Notes: a model not told the origin generated them from the letters alone. A stretch of DNA of 64,000 nt from CAZFER01 sp964517495 (GCA_964517495.1 CAZFER010000031.1:1-64000), one strand, 5' to 3'; positions 9,106-18,557 are shown, numbered from the stretch's first letter. Numbers and translations are program-made.

Positions 9106-10405
9106 CAGGGGTACCGAAGGCATCCAGCATCGATACATACAGATTGGCTAGAGGTGTGTTCTTGTCGTAAACCAAATGTTTTCCTGTGGCGATTCGTCCT
9201 CCTGCACGTCCACCTAACATGATAGGGAGATTGTGGGGATCATGGCGGTCGCCATCCCGCAGTGACGAGCCAAACAAGATCATGGAATGATCCAAGAGGG
9301 ATTGATCACCTTCCTTGATTTCCTTTAATCGGCGTAATAGATAGGCATATTGTTCAACGTGCCAACGATTGATGAGTTGATATTGTCTCATCTTCTCTTT
9401 GTCCCGCTTGTGATGGGAAGTTGAATGATGGGGACCGTCCACCCCGTCAAGGAATGAAAAATTGATATTGCTGACTGAATTGCCAAACATGAATGAACAC
9501 ACCCGTGTGGTATCAGTCTGCAGGGCTAATACGATCATATCGAACATCAATCGCACATGTTCGGCATGTTTTTTTGGAATGCCTGCCGGTGGTTTTGGGT
9601 GTGAATCAAAGGATGAACGCGGTTTCCATTTATCCTCGTCATCCCGGCCAGCCCGTTCTATACGTTCTTCCAGGGAGCGTACGGAATGAAGGTATTCATC
9701 CATTCGTTGACGGTCTTCAGATCCCAGTTTCTTGCGCAGCCGATTTGCATCATCCAATACCAGATCAAGCAATGGTTTATCCTGTTGGGCGGCATCGCCG
9801 CTCATGCGGCTGGCTCGAAAGAGCCTTTCGTAAGCCAGGCGGGGATTGATCTCTTTGGCCAATGGGCTGGTTGGCGTACGCCAGGCGATATGCGCACCAT
9901 ACACACGGGTATAACCGACCACGGCATCGACACCGGTTCGTACTGGTTCCGTGCCCAGTTCAAGCGATGGCAGCGGTGTGGGGGTTCCGCTGGCTTTCAC
10001 GGCCAGCTGATCCATGGAAATGCCGTTGCTGTTTAAATCCACACCTACCGTCTTGTTAATAGTGGTGCAGGATAAAAAACCGGCTGATTTGACATAATGG
10101 CCATCACCGGTATTGCTAGCTTGATTCCAAAGGTTGGTTAAGATAAGGACATCATCCTTTAAATCTGCCAATGGCTCTAATGTGGGTGAAAATTTGAATG
10201 ATTTGCCTTCACCTTCCGGAGTCCACATATTGGGATGCACTCCATTAGGCATGAATAGTACAGCCATTCTGGTTGGTGATGTCTCGACGGTTTTAGCGGC
10301 ATGGCTCTTGGATGGCATCATCGCTTCAAGCCAGGGGAGAGCTAATGTTGTTCCTACTCCGCGTAATAGAGTTCGGCGGGATAATTTCAATTGGTTTAAA
10401 CTCAT
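9056..10405 (-). CDS. Exported DUF1552 family protein
   Basis: 449 residues. The N-terminus has a twin-arginine signal: LKLSRRTLLRGVGTTLALPWLEA with Arg10-Arg11, then SHA near residue 35 as a likely cleavage site. The rest matches DUF1552, a family of unknown function: FMPNGVHP, the middle (residues about 195-260) rich in MDEYLHSVRSLEERI, and the C-terminal GGRAGG segment. DUF1552 genes usually stand beside DUF1588/1592/1595 cytochrome-like genes, and that is the case here (34 bases downstream of the 10440-12419 gene, same strand). The Tat signal suggests it is folded in the cytoplasm and acts in the periplasm. Its 3' end is contiguous with the toxin remnant on the other strand. Confidence 0.9.
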   Translation of the reverse strand: MSLNQLKLSRRTLLRGVGTTLALPWLEAMMPSKSHAAKTVETSPTRMAVLFMPNGVHPNMWTPEGEGKSFKFSPTLEPLADLKDDVLILTNLWNQASNTGDGHYVKSAGFLSCTTINKTVGVDLNSNGISMDQLAVKASGTPTPLPSLELGTEPVRTGVDAVVGYTRVYGAHIAWRTPTSPLAKEINPRLAYERLFRASRMSGDAAQQDKPLLDLVLDDANRLRKKLGSEDRQRMDEYLHSVRSLEERIERAGRDDEDKWKPRSSFDSHPKPPAGIPKKHAEHVRLMFDMIVLALQTDTTRVCSFMFGNSVSNINFSFLDGVDGPHHSTSHHKRDKEKMRQYQLINRWHVEQYAYLLRRLKEIKEGDQSLLDHSMILFGSSLRDGDRHDPHNLPIMLGGRAGGRIATGKHLVYDKNTPLANLYVSMLDAFGTPVNQFADSTGYLPGVLE

Positions 10406-10439
10406 GTTTTATTACCTCTATAATATATTGTACGAATAT

Positions 10440-12419
10440 TTAGTCCCACACTTGCACGGGTGGATTCCCCAAATCCTGCACTTCGTTGGCTGGCCGGTAT
10501 CGAAATGGAACACTGTTGATGATTTCCCAGATCAATACTTGAGCTTTGTAGTCATTCTCTTTTAAGGCCTCAACGATATGATTTACGGTGCATTGGTTTT
10601 CCATCACCAAACCGCGGCCCAGGGCATAACCGAGCATTTTCGTAGTTAGGTGTTGGATAAAGTCATCTTTTCTTTCCATCAAAAGAGATTTAAATTCGTC
10701 CACGTTGTGGAAAGATTGTCCATTGGGAAGTTGACCTGAGGCATCAATGGGCTTCCCCGCATCGTGATCTCGCCAACGCCCCACCGCATCAAAATTTTCG
10801 AAGGCAAAACCGATTGGATCGATCCGATCATGGCACGAAGCACACGCTGGATTTTTTCGGTGGGCCATCAACCGTTCGCGTAATGTTTTCGGTTTTTCTT
10901 CCTTGGTATTCTCTTCTAATTCCGGAACATCGGGAGGTGGTGGAGGTGGAGGGGAGCCCAATATGGTTTCAAGTACCCACTTTCCTCGCAACACCGGGCT
11001 AGTGCGATGAGGGTAAGAACTGACAGTAAGCACTCCCGCCATTGTCATCACACCACCACGGTGGCTTCCCTTGGGTAAGTCAACACGGACGGGTTGTTGT
11101 TTATCGGCTTTTACTTCTTTATGGAGTTCATAATGCCGTGCCAATTGCCGGTTCATATAACTGAAATTGGTGTCGAGTAAGTGAAGCAGGGACAGATTCT
11201 TATCGATGATCTCTTGAAATACAAACACTGGTTCGTATTTCATGGCAATCTGCAGCTGCTGGTTGTATCGAGGGAAGCGTTCTGTATCGGGCTTGGCATC
11301 GCGTCCCAATTCCCGGGTTCCCAGCCATTGGCTTACAAAACGATTGGCGAATTCATAAAATTTACGATCCTCAAGTGCTTTGCTTTTTCGCCGTTCCAGT
11401 TCTTCTGTTCTTCGCTTCTTCAACATCCGTTCCATTTGTTTGCGTAATATGGATGATTCATTGAGTTTCTTTTGTTCAGCCAGTTCAAACAGTTCTTTAT
11501 CCGGCATACTGCCCCATAGAAAGTATGAGAGCCTGCTAGCTAGTTCGTAATCGTTAATCGGTTGTATTTGGTCAGTTGCATTGGAGGATTCAACCAGAAA
11601 CAAAAAATGAGGTGAGATCAACACCGCTTGCATGGCATAAAACACAGCCGGTTCAAATGAATCGCCTCGTTGCTTTGCCTGTTTGAAAAGGGCCATCAGA
11701 GATTTCAGTTCGCTTGATTTAACCGGCCGGCGAAAGGCTTGGTTTGCAAACTCTTTCAACACGGTGCGAGCGGCTTGCTCTTCAGTGGTTTCATCATTGG
11801 GCCGTTTAATAAAAAGCGCCTCACGTGCCCGGTTATCCTTGGCTGCATAGTCCAAGGCCTCTTTGGCGGCATCCAGATATCGTTCAGCATGCACTGGTGA
11901 GAGAAACAAGGTTTCAGAAGCATTGTCAAAACCAGCACCTCCAGCGCCATCTGCAGGTAAGTTGTGTCCCGCATTAAATTGAATGTTGAGCAGCTCGCAA
12001 ATGGTAGCAGCGTATTCGTCACGATTTAGCCGGCGTATTGGAGCTGGCCCTGGACTGATACCATCTCCACAAGCGGCCTGAATAATCGCTTGTTCCAACC
12101 AATTGACGAATGATGCCCGCTTTTCATCTTCAATGGGCAATGCATTTTTAGGCGGCATTTCACCCGTTTTGACACGTTTCAGGATGTCCGTCCAGGTGGT
12201 TAAATCAGATGCGGGGGATTCCGCATCAATAAAACGTGATAAATTAAGGCCCGCTTCGGGTTCATTTTGACCATGGCAAAACATGCAATGGGTAGCCATC
12301 ATATTTTTGGCATCACTGAATGAGTAGGATATTTCATGGCTAAAACATAAAGATTGGCATGAAATCAAACCAATGATTGATAAACAAAATAATCTCTTGA
12401 CAGTCCCCACATAACCCAT
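10440..12419 (-). CDS. Exported cytochrome c-like DUF1587/1592/1595/1588/1585 protein
   Basis: 659 residues with a Sec-type signal (hydrophobic stretch near 9-27). A heme-binding motif CMFCH (45-49) lies in the N-terminal cytochrome c-like domain. The central region (about 130-500) follows the DUF1587-1595-1592 order: PIRRLNRDEYAATI, DGAGGAGFDNASETL, YELASRLSYFLWGSMPD. A second motif, CASCH (526-530), opens the DUF1588-type segment (CASCHDRIDPIGFAFENFD), followed by a DUF1585-like C-terminus. Such multi-DUF proteins pair with DUF1552 and are common in Planctomycetes and Verrucomicrobia; a role in extracytoplasmic redox or polymer breakdown is often suggested but not established. AGAGGAA lies 9 bases before the start. 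Confidence 0.9.
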   Translation of the reverse strand: MGYVGTVKRLFCLSIIGLISCQSLCFSHEISYSFSDAKNMMATHCMFCHGQNEPEAGLNLSRFIDAESPASDLTTWTDILKRVKTGEMPPKNALPIEDEKRASFVNWLEQAIIQAACGDGISPGPAPIRRLNRDEYAATICELLNIQFNAGHNLPADGAGGAGFDNASETLFLSPVHAERYLDAAKEALDYAAKDNRAREALFIKRPNDETTEEQAARTVLKEFANQAFRRPVKSSELKSLMALFKQAKQRGDSFEPAVFYAMQAVLISPHFLFLVESSNATDQIQPINDYELASRLSYFLWGSMPDKELFELAEQKKLNESSILRKQMERMLKKRRTEELERRKSKALEDRKFYEFANRFVSQWLGTRELGRDAKPDTERFPRYNQQLQIAMKYEPVFVFQEIIDKNLSLLHLLDTNFSYMNRQLARHYELHKEVKADKQQPVRVDLPKGSHRGGVMTMAGVLTVSSYPHRTSPVLRGKWVLETILGSPPPPPPPDVPELEENTKEEKPKTLRERLMAHRKNPACASCHDRIDPIGFAFENFDAVGRWRDHDAGKPIDASGQLPNGQSFHNVDEFKSLLMERKDDFIQHLTTKMLGYALGRGLVMENQCTVNHIVEALKENDYKAQVLIWEIINSVPFRYRPANEVQDLGNPPVQVWD

Positions 12420-12715
12420 TGATACTTATTCCTCTATTAAGAGATGACATTATTGATCATCTTAGTCTATTATTTTAAACCATATGCTTTAACTCTAGTA
12501 ATGTCAAGTGAGTATTCAATTTTGGAGCATTGTAAATAAGATAAGTTTGAAGTCTTTATTACAAGTTAAAGTTTTTTCAGGCAAAAAGGAACATTAATTG
12601 TGGCTGTGCGCAAGAATACGATATAAGGGATTGCTGAACGAGGAAGTATCCGTTCCCCAAACTGTTATATGTTTAAAGGCTGAAACGTAATCTCCATTCT
12701 CCCCCTTTGTTCCCT
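12420..12715. other. Intergenic region without recognisable gene
   Basis: 296 bases, AT-rich, between the start of the DUF1592-type gene and the 3' end of the DUF2784 gene. It presumably holds the promoter of the DUF1592-DUF1552 operon. I see no convincing -35/-10 pair, hairpin or short ORF with a ribosome-binding site. Confidence 0.4.
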
Positions 12716-13126
12716 CTATTCATTGGTTTGGGTTATATTATCATTTTTTCGTATGGATTTTGGAGGGATATAAAAGAATAGCCAAACCACGAAACCACCA
12801 AAAAGCACATAGGTTACGGCAAACACCCAGGGATCAAATTCATAAAACAATAATTCTGTCACCCAATGACGAATAAACGAATCCTGATAACTTTCACCAC
12901 GATATTCGTATCGTGTTTGATTTTCCCAAACCGTTAAAGGGCAGGGAATTCCTATTAACGTCATCACAACCACAAAACCGATCATCCCCAAATGAAGCAG
13001 ACGCAGCCACGTCCAACGTATCCACTCCCATTGCATAAAATAACCTATAATAATTAATGGCACGGGTACAATTACGCATAGTACATAAAGGAAATGACAA
13101 TATAGTAAAAAATCTGCCCAGAACAT
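12716..13126 (-). CDS. DUF2784 membrane protein
   Basis: 136 residues with four predicted membrane helices (about 5-28, 38-60, 84-100 and 104-122). It matches DUF2784: an N-terminal FxLYCHFLYVLCV helix with a conserved His and the diagnostic IPCPLTVWENQTRYEYRGES segment (60-79), then FIRHWV. The function of the family is unknown. It follows the HicB gene on the same strand by 40 bases and may share its transcript. Confidence 0.85.
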   Translation of the reverse strand: MFWADFLLYCHFLYVLCVIVPVPLIIIGYFMQWEWIRWTWLRLLHLGMIGFVVVMTLIGIPCPLTVWENQTRYEYRGESYQDSFIRHWVTELLFYEFDPWVFAVTYVLFGGFVVWLFFYIPPKSIRKNDNITQTNE

Positions 13127-13166
13127 GATATTAACACACGATCAAATACCAAAACGATATAATAAT

Positions 13167-13385
13167 TTAACTGACTTGGTAAGAAACCGGCCGATATGTA
13201 GGTTGAGGAATAGGCTGGCCTTGCTCTTTTGCCGCCTGAATCCATGTTTCTTTTGCGATGATAACTTCCGCAAGGGCTTCAGTTGGAGTTTCACCAAATG
13301 CTGAGCAATGCTGTAAATCAGGAATATCAGCAATATATCCTTCGTCGTCTTCACTATAAAAAATATTGATGTGATAATCTTTCAT
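13167..13385 (-). CDS. HicB-family antitoxin-like protein, no HicA partner
   Basis: 72 residues from the ATG at 13385, which has AGAGGAA just upstream; longer in-frame starts at 13469 and 13403 lack support. The sequence MKDYHINIFYSEDDEGYIAD followed by IPDLQHCSAFGETPTEAL is the partial RNase H-like fold of HicB antitoxins. The usual C-terminal DNA-binding domain is absent, as in short HicB forms. HicB normally neutralises the HicA mRNA interferase, but no HicA-like ORF exists on either side: only 107 bases separate it from the divergent gene at 13493, and DUF2784 follows. It may be an orphan or serve another role. Confidence 0.8.
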   Translation of the reverse strand: MKDYHINIFYSEDDEGYIADIPDLQHCSAFGETPTEALAEVIIAKETWIQAAKEQGQPIPQPTYRPVSYQVS

Positions 13386-13492
13386 GATTCCTCTTCTCTT
13401 GTTCATTTTATCTCGAATTTTTTTTTGATGCATTCCCAAATCAATAAAATCATGAAATAATAATTCCAAATCAATTTCATTCGAGGAGCACC

Positions 13493-14821
13493 ATGAATAA
13501 ACCTGTTAACCATTCACGCCGCCGTTTTAATAGGATGTTGACCACGTCTGTTGCCAGTACACTCGTGGCACCTTCCATTATTCCATCTTCCGCATTGGGG
13601 AAGGAAGGTCAAGTCTCACCCAGTGAACGGATTACCCTTGGAATCATCGGCACTGGCTCACATGGCATCAGTCGAAACATCAAGCGTTTTTTGACGGAAC
13701 CGGACCAGCAAATTCTGGCAGTCTGCGATGTGGACCGCAGCCGGCGATTGGAAGCCAAAAAACTCATCGAAGAACGTTACGCTGAAACCCTCCCCAAAGG
13801 AACCTATAAAGGTTGCGATGATTACAATGACTTCCGTGAAATAATCGAACGGGATGACATCGATGCCATTATGAACGCCACCCCCGATCATTGGCATGTA
13901 ATCCCCTCCGTGATGGCGGCCAAAGCGGGGAAAGACGTGATGTGCGAAAAGCCCCTCTCGCTAACTGTGGTTGAAGGGCGTATCCTCAGCGATACCATCG
14001 ATAAGCATGAGAGGGTGTTTCAGACAGCGTCTGAAAACCGTTCCGTGGATGTTTACCACCGCATGTGCGAATTGGTCCGCAACGGCCGTATCGGCAAATT
14101 GCAAACCATTTATGTTGATCTACCTTCCGGCCATTGGGAGCATGAGGCCTCCTTCAAAGAGGAACCAATACCCGAAGGATTCGATTATGACATGTGGCTT
14201 GGACAGGCGCCTGAAACTCCCTACTGTTCCGCACGCTGCCATTGGAACTTCCGATGGATTCTGGATTACTCCGGTGGTATGCTGACCGATTGGGGTGCCC
14301 ATTTGATCGATCTGGCGCAATGGGGGAACGACACCGAGTATAGCGGACCGGTTGAAGTGGAAGGGCACGGCACCTTCCCAAAAGAAGGCCTCTACAATGC
14401 CGCAACTCAATTTGAGATTGAGTATAAATATGCCAATGGTGTAAAAATGATGGTTCGATCAAAATCTCCCGCCCTGCGTTTTGAAGGAACAGAAGGATGG
14501 ATCGGCAACGATGGCTGGAGGGGAGAATTGAAAGCGGAACCGGCTTCAATTCTGAAGGAAAAAATCGGTCCGGATGAAACCCATTTATATACCTGTCCTG
14601 AAGGTGAACAACGTAATTTCCTCGATTGTATTAAATCCCGAGAGTTATGTTATGCACCAGCAGAAATAGGCCATCGGACTATTTCCATTGCCCATATTGG
14701 TAATATATCTATGATGCTGGGCCGAAAGTTGAAATGGGATCCGGAGAAGGAACGATTCATTGACGATCCCGTCGCAAACTGGCTGCTCTCCCGTCCCATG
14801 CGCGAACCCTGGACGTTGTGA
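13493..14821 (+). CDS. Exported Gfo/Idh/MocA oxidoreductase
   Basis: 442 residues. A twin-arginine signal (SRRRFNRMLTTSVASTLVA, arginines at 9-11) precedes the Rossmann nucleotide-binding domain starting at ITLGIIGTGSHG (about 43-54). ATPDHWHV and MCEKPLSLTV give the family's catalytic lysine in the EKP motif. The C-terminal domain has the GGMLTDWGAHLIDLAQWG segment typical of the bacterial C2 subtype. Members oxidise, reduce or otherwise transform sugars and cyclitols using NAD(P), which the Tat system would carry across bound to the folded protein. GAGGAG lies just upstream of the start. It is the first of three paralogues within 4.2 kb; the substrate cannot be inferred. Confidence 0.92.
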   Translation: MNKPVNHSRRRFNRMLTTSVASTLVAPSIIPSSALGKEGQVSPSERITLGIIGTGSHGISRNIKRFLTEPDQQILAVCDVDRSRRLEAKKLIEERYAETLPKGTYKGCDDYNDFREIIERDDIDAIMNATPDHWHVIPSVMAAKAGKDVMCEKPLSLTVVEGRILSDTIDKHERVFQTASENRSVDVYHRMCELVRNGRIGKLQTIYVDLPSGHWEHEASFKEEPIPEGFDYDMWLGQAPETPYCSARCHWNFRWILDYSGGMLTDWGAHLIDLAQWGNDTEYSGPVEVEGHGTFPKEGLYNAATQFEIEYKYANGVKMMVRSKSPALRFEGTEGWIGNDGWRGELKAEPASILKEKIGPDETHLYTCPEGEQRNFLDCIKSRELCYAPAEIGHRTISIAHIGNISMMLGRKLKWDPEKERFIDDPVANWLLSRPMREPWTL

Positions 14822-14855
14822 TTAATATATTAAGCTCACGGGCTAATTGAATTCC

Positions 14856-14915
14856 TGTGGTGCAAGCTTCTTGTCTTGCAATGACACCGAGAAAAGGCAG
14901 GATGCTTGCACCACA
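14856..14915. repeat. Long perfect-type hairpin between convergent genes
   Basis: Arms 14856-14877 and 14894-14915 form a 22-bp stem (GTGGTGCAAGC opposite GCTTGCACCAC, then weaker pairing with one mismatch and two G-U pairs) with a 16-base loop. It sits between two convergent Gfo/Idh/MocA genes and may end transcription in both directions, though there is no strong T-tract. The structure also resembles a dispersed palindromic repeat; no second copy was seen in the window. Confidence 0.6.
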
Positions 14916-14972
14916 AAATAAGCATGCATATTGATGATATAATCACCTATCAATAGATCATTCATGTATTGA

Positions 14973-16175
14973 TTAGCTCGGCATTTCTAACCGTTTATTT
15001 GATTTCCAAAGGTCATCCCATTCGATTTTTTCTTTCAAATAAGCCGCTGTGCGTCCCAGGATGGCGGTAAACGTGCTTGTGGTGACATACCGGCTGTTGT
15101 TGATATAAGGGCCTTCACCTAAAACACTATTCACAAATTGAACCATCTCCACTTCGGTTGCGCTTCGAATACCTTCACGTCCTTCAGGCTTGATGGTTTT
15201 GTTCTCTTTGGTTCTCAGCCCTGAATTCTGGTCATAATACCCCTCAGAACCTGAAATATGCTTTACTGAACCATGATAACCTTTTTCGATTTGCGAACCT
15301 GTATGGGTTAAGTGGAAACCATTGGGATATTCATAAATAACACTGATGTGATCATAAATATCCCCCACATCCAGTCGTACATCCCGTCCGCCGGTTCCGG
15401 TCGCTCGGAGGGGCAGCATATCGGCAAACCAGTTAAAAACATCCAGGTTATGGACGTGCATTTCGACAATAAAATCACCACTTGACCAGGCATAATAGAG
15501 CCAATGGCGTATTTGGTGGTCCAATTCACTAAAGTGATCAGGACGTTCACGCCGCCATAAATCCCCACCCATGCGGGTTGAATGGGCGAAGACCAGATCA
15601 CCAATCGCCCCATCGTGTATCAACTTGGCTAGTTTTTGATGGGATTCATCATAGCGGGTTTGTAATCCCGCTCCCACAGTGATCTTTTCATTGTGGGCTT
15701 TTTTTCCACTGGCCAGGAATTCCCGGCATCCCCAGGGATCCACCGCAATGGGTTTTTCTGCAAAGACATGTTTACCTGCATCAATAGCGGCTTTGAACTG
15801 AATGGGGCGAAAATAGGGAGCAGTGGTTAACAAAACCGCGTCAACCTCATTCATCGCCAAAATCTGTTTGTAGCCATCAAGGCCATCAAAACAGTTGGCC
15901 TTATCCACTTCGAACCATTGTGAAGGTTTTTCCATTTGGAAATCGAAATAATCCGCGAGGGCAATGACTTTAACCTTCTTTGTCTTGATTAGATTGCGCC
16001 CATCATATTGTCCGCGTCCACCTGTTCCAATAATTCCCATTTGCACCATAGAGTTGGCATTCGATCCAAAAACCTGATGCGGCTGCATCACACTAAATGC
16101 AGAAAGTCCAGAAACCGTAAGCGTGGCATCCTTCATAAATCGCCGGCGAGTATTGATTTTATTTGACTTATCCAT
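14973..16175 (-). CDS. Exported Gfo/Idh/MocA oxidoreductase
   Basis: 400 residues with a twin-arginine signal (NTRRRFMKDATLTVSGLSAF, arginines at 9-11). The Rossmann fold begins at MVQMGIIGTGGRGQ (about 43-56). The EKP motif is in HVFAEKPIAVDPWG and a second active-site segment is VEMHVHNLDVFNW. It differs in the C-terminal domain from the neighbour at 13493 (no TDWGAH motif), so it probably has another substrate. It is convergent with that gene, and 202 bases separate its start from the divergent paralogue at 16378. Exported NAD-binding enzymes of this type are typical of planctomycete-like genomes. Confidence 0.92.
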   Translation of the reverse strand: MDKSNKINTRRRFMKDATLTVSGLSAFSVMQPHQVFGSNANSMVQMGIIGTGGRGQYDGRNLIKTKKVKVIALADYFDFQMEKPSQWFEVDKANCFDGLDGYKQILAMNEVDAVLLTTAPYFRPIQFKAAIDAGKHVFAEKPIAVDPWGCREFLASGKKAHNEKITVGAGLQTRYDESHQKLAKLIHDGAIGDLVFAHSTRMGGDLWRRERPDHFSELDHQIRHWLYYAWSSGDFIVEMHVHNLDVFNWFADMLPLRATGTGGRDVRLDVGDIYDHISVIYEYPNGFHLTHTGSQIEKGYHGSVKHISGSEGYYDQNSGLRTKENKTIKPEGREGIRSATEVEMVQFVNSVLGEGPYINNSRYVTTSTFTAILGRTAAYLKEKIEWDDLWKSNKRLEMPS

Positions 16176-16377
16176 GTTTCAACCTCTTGGATCATCCATA
16201 AGATTTACTTAATCATTTAGCATATCAAAAAAAACATGGGAAATGCAATTGGAAATCAATATTTTTCTTAAACTTTAGATTATAAGGGATTTCAATTTGA
16301 CGATGCTTATATTTTTTATTAATATGGTTGGATAACATATTACACTCACCTTGGAAACCTGGGGAAGGAACATTACC

Positions 16378-17661
16378 ATGAGCCAGACCAAACCATCAAG
16401 AAGAGACTTCATTAGAACATCCGCAAGCACTGGGTTAATCGCATTTCCCGCCGTTTGGATTGGACCATTTGCCGAAGCCAAAAACGATCGGTTGATCGGT
16501 GCAGCCATCGGAGTCGGAGGGCGAGGAAGCGGCATTGCCCGCAATGCTTCCAAACACGCCGATATAATCGCCTGCTGCGATGTGGATCGGAAACATGCCG
16601 AAAAATTCAGTGAGAAAATAGGTTCTGACTGTAAAATTTATGAAGATTATCGTGAATTATTACAAAAAGAAAGAATTGATTTTGTCACCATTGGCACCCC
16701 TGATCATTGGCACACCGCCATCGCTGTTGATGCGATGAAAAACGGTTTGGATGTGTATTGCGAAAAACCACTCACCTTGACAATCGACGAAGGGAAAATA
16801 TTATCTCATGTCGTTAAAAAAACGGGGCGGGTTTTTCAGGTTGGAACTCAACAGCGAAGTGAATATGGCCTTAAATTTCTCAAAGCCATCGCATTGGTTC
16901 GGAACGGACACCTTGGAAAATCCGTAAACGCCACCTGCTCAATCGGCGGTGGTAAATCAGGAGGACCTTTTGAGACCATGGAGCCTCCTGCCCATCTGAA
17001 TTGGGATTTTTGGCTTGGACAAGCACCTAAGGCCGCCTATTGTCCTCAACGCTGTCATGGCAATTTTCGTTGGTGGTTTGAATATTCCGGCGGCAAGATG
17101 ACAGACTGGGGCGCTCATCACGTTGATATTGCACAATGGGCATTGGGGTATGAACATTCCGGCCCTGTTGAAATCGAAGGGTGGGGAAAGTTCCCCAATA
17201 TTCCCAATGGTTATAATACCGCAACTCAGTTCGAAATCACCTTACGATATGATAACGGTTCCAACATGATTGTACGCCATGGGCCGGGGAACGGGATATG
17301 GCTGAAAGGCGAAAACGGCGAACTTTTTGTGAACCGAAAGGAAATCAAAGGCGAGATTCTTGACAAGCTGTCCGATGCGGAAAAGAAACAATTGGAAGAG
17401 GATGCCGTTGCACTTTATAAAGGAAAACAACCTGGAAACCATATGCGTAACTTTTTCGATTGTATTAAGGATCGCAGTGAACCAATCAGCGATGTCTTCA
17501 CTCATCACCGCTCGATTACATCATGCCATTTGTGCAATATTGCGATTTTGTTGAAACGAAAACTAAAATGGGACCCCCAAAAACAGGATTTTATAGGTGA
17601 TAAAGAAGCACACGCGATGTTAACGCGTGATCAGCGTAAGCCTTATATAATACACGTTTAA
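16378..17661 (+). CDS. Exported Gfo/Idh/MocA oxidoreductase
   Basis: 427 residues from the ATG at 16378, chosen because GGGGAAGGA lies 8 bases upstream; the in-frame start at 16351 lacks a site. A twin-arginine signal (PSRRDFIRTSASTGLIAF, arginines near 8-9) precedes the NAD-binding fold (AAIGVGGRGSG). Family motifs are GTPDHWHTA, VYCEKPLTLT and GGKMTDWGAHHVDIAQWA. The last two closely resemble the protein at 13493, so these two are the nearest paralogues in the window. Likely periplasmic sugar or cyclitol oxidoreductase; substrate unknown. A terminator-like hairpin follows at 17720. Confidence 0.92.
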   Translation: MSQTKPSRRDFIRTSASTGLIAFPAVWIGPFAEAKNDRLIGAAIGVGGRGSGIARNASKHADIIACCDVDRKHAEKFSEKIGSDCKIYEDYRELLQKERIDFVTIGTPDHWHTAIAVDAMKNGLDVYCEKPLTLTIDEGKILSHVVKKTGRVFQVGTQQRSEYGLKFLKAIALVRNGHLGKSVNATCSIGGGKSGGPFETMEPPAHLNWDFWLGQAPKAAYCPQRCHGNFRWWFEYSGGKMTDWGAHHVDIAQWALGYEHSGPVEIEGWGKFPNIPNGYNTATQFEITLRYDNGSNMIVRHGPGNGIWLKGENGELFVNRKEIKGEILDKLSDAEKKQLEEDAVALYKGKQPGNHMRNFFDCIKDRSEPISDVFTHHRSITSCHLCNIAILLKRKLKWDPQKQDFIGDKEAHAMLTRDQRKPYIIHV

Positions 17662-17719
17662 CAAACGTCCATTTTATACCATTTATCCCTAAAACGACGA
17701 TGTGGCAGTGAGTAAACTT

Positions 17720-17750
17720 ATGGCCGAAGGGTACTTACTTCGGCCATTTG
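17720..17750 (+). terminator. Probable terminator after Gfo/Idh gene
   Basis: Arms ATGGCCGAAG (17720-17729) and CTTCGGCCAT (17738-17747) form a perfect 10-bp stem with an 8-base loop, followed by TTGATTT. It lies 59 bases after the stop of the upstream gene. The T-tract is modest. Confidence 0.55.
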
Positions 17751-17900
17751 ATTTGATGGTCCCCCTTTTTTCTTTCTGAATGATTGGATTATTCACCTTT
17801 GTTTACTCCATAACGGAAATACCCGTATCTTCAAAGTTAAATCACCTTTGTACAAAAAATCTATTTAATTCAATGAATGACTTAAAGGAGTGAAAAATTG

Positions 17901-18320
17901 ATGAATTTATGTAATGTAAACGCTAAAACGTTTGGATGTCTATTAATATTATTGGCATTTAATAATGCCACGGCAAAAACCAACGCCATTCCATTTGTAA
18001 CGAAAAGCAAAACCTACCATTTGGAAACAGTTCCCAACACTATGTAGCAGGGTTTTTTAGTCGAAATGGTTTTGAGAGAGCGGCAAAAAGGAACAAGCGC
18101 AATCCGATCGAACAAGACAGCGCCAATTACGCAGAAAAGCGTTTATTCCCTGAGCCTTATCTGATTGAAGGGAAAAATGATGCTTTTCATATCTCCTCCA
18201 TGGATCAAAATTTCGATTTTCGATTGGAAAAGAATGATCTCCGGTGAAAATAAAGATCATAAGTTAGTGTTCATGTTTAGTGCGGAATCCTTATTAAGGC
18301 ACCCTTTATCCATTTCCTGA
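17901..18320 (+). pseudogene. Decayed gene for a secreted protein
   Basis: A good ribosome-binding site (AAAGGAG, 17884-17890) precedes an ATG at 17901 that opens a signal-peptide-like sequence (hydrophobic FGCLLILLAF at 11-20), but the frame stops at 18045-18047 after 48 codons. Protein-like sequence resumes in a second frame (HYVAGFFSRNGFERAAKR onward, to TGA 18245) and again in a third (SGENKDHKLVFMFSAES, to TGA 18318). This is the pattern of a gene broken by frameshifts. I cannot name the original family. An alternative is a genuine 48-residue secreted peptide at 17901-18047. Confidence 0.5.
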
Positions 18321-18372
18321 CTACGTACCTGAATCGAGCATGGATAATTTAGCAAAGAATGCTTAATTCAAA

Positions 18373-18495
18373 TCAAGGATTTGTGAATTCATTAGCAATC
18401 TTTGGATTATCCAAAAAAATCTGAGCTTTTTTAATCCAACTCACATCGGGTGCTTCATGCCCCATATCAGGAACTTGAATATTTGCGCAGTTATT
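18373..18495 (-). pseudogene. C-terminal fragment of a hydrolase-like gene
   Basis: An open stretch without a start reads NIQVPDMGHEAPDVSWIKK, then AQIFLDNPKIANEFTNP, then TGA (18375-18373). The VPDMGHE.P..W pattern followed by a helix is typical of the C-terminal catalytic-His region of alpha/beta hydrolases and esterases. A TAG (18498-18496) closes the frame upstream, so only about 40 codons remain. Call rests on a short motif. Confidence 0.35.
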
Positions 18496-18557
18496 CTATT
18501 ATAATTCTCATAATAACTATTTAGTCTGCCTTGATCCGACTGAAGAAATATGTGGGA

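Noticed and set aside
13142..13354. Minus-strand ORF overlapping HicB
   Set aside because: Different frame from the HicB-like protein, basic low-complexity translation, no ribosome-binding site.
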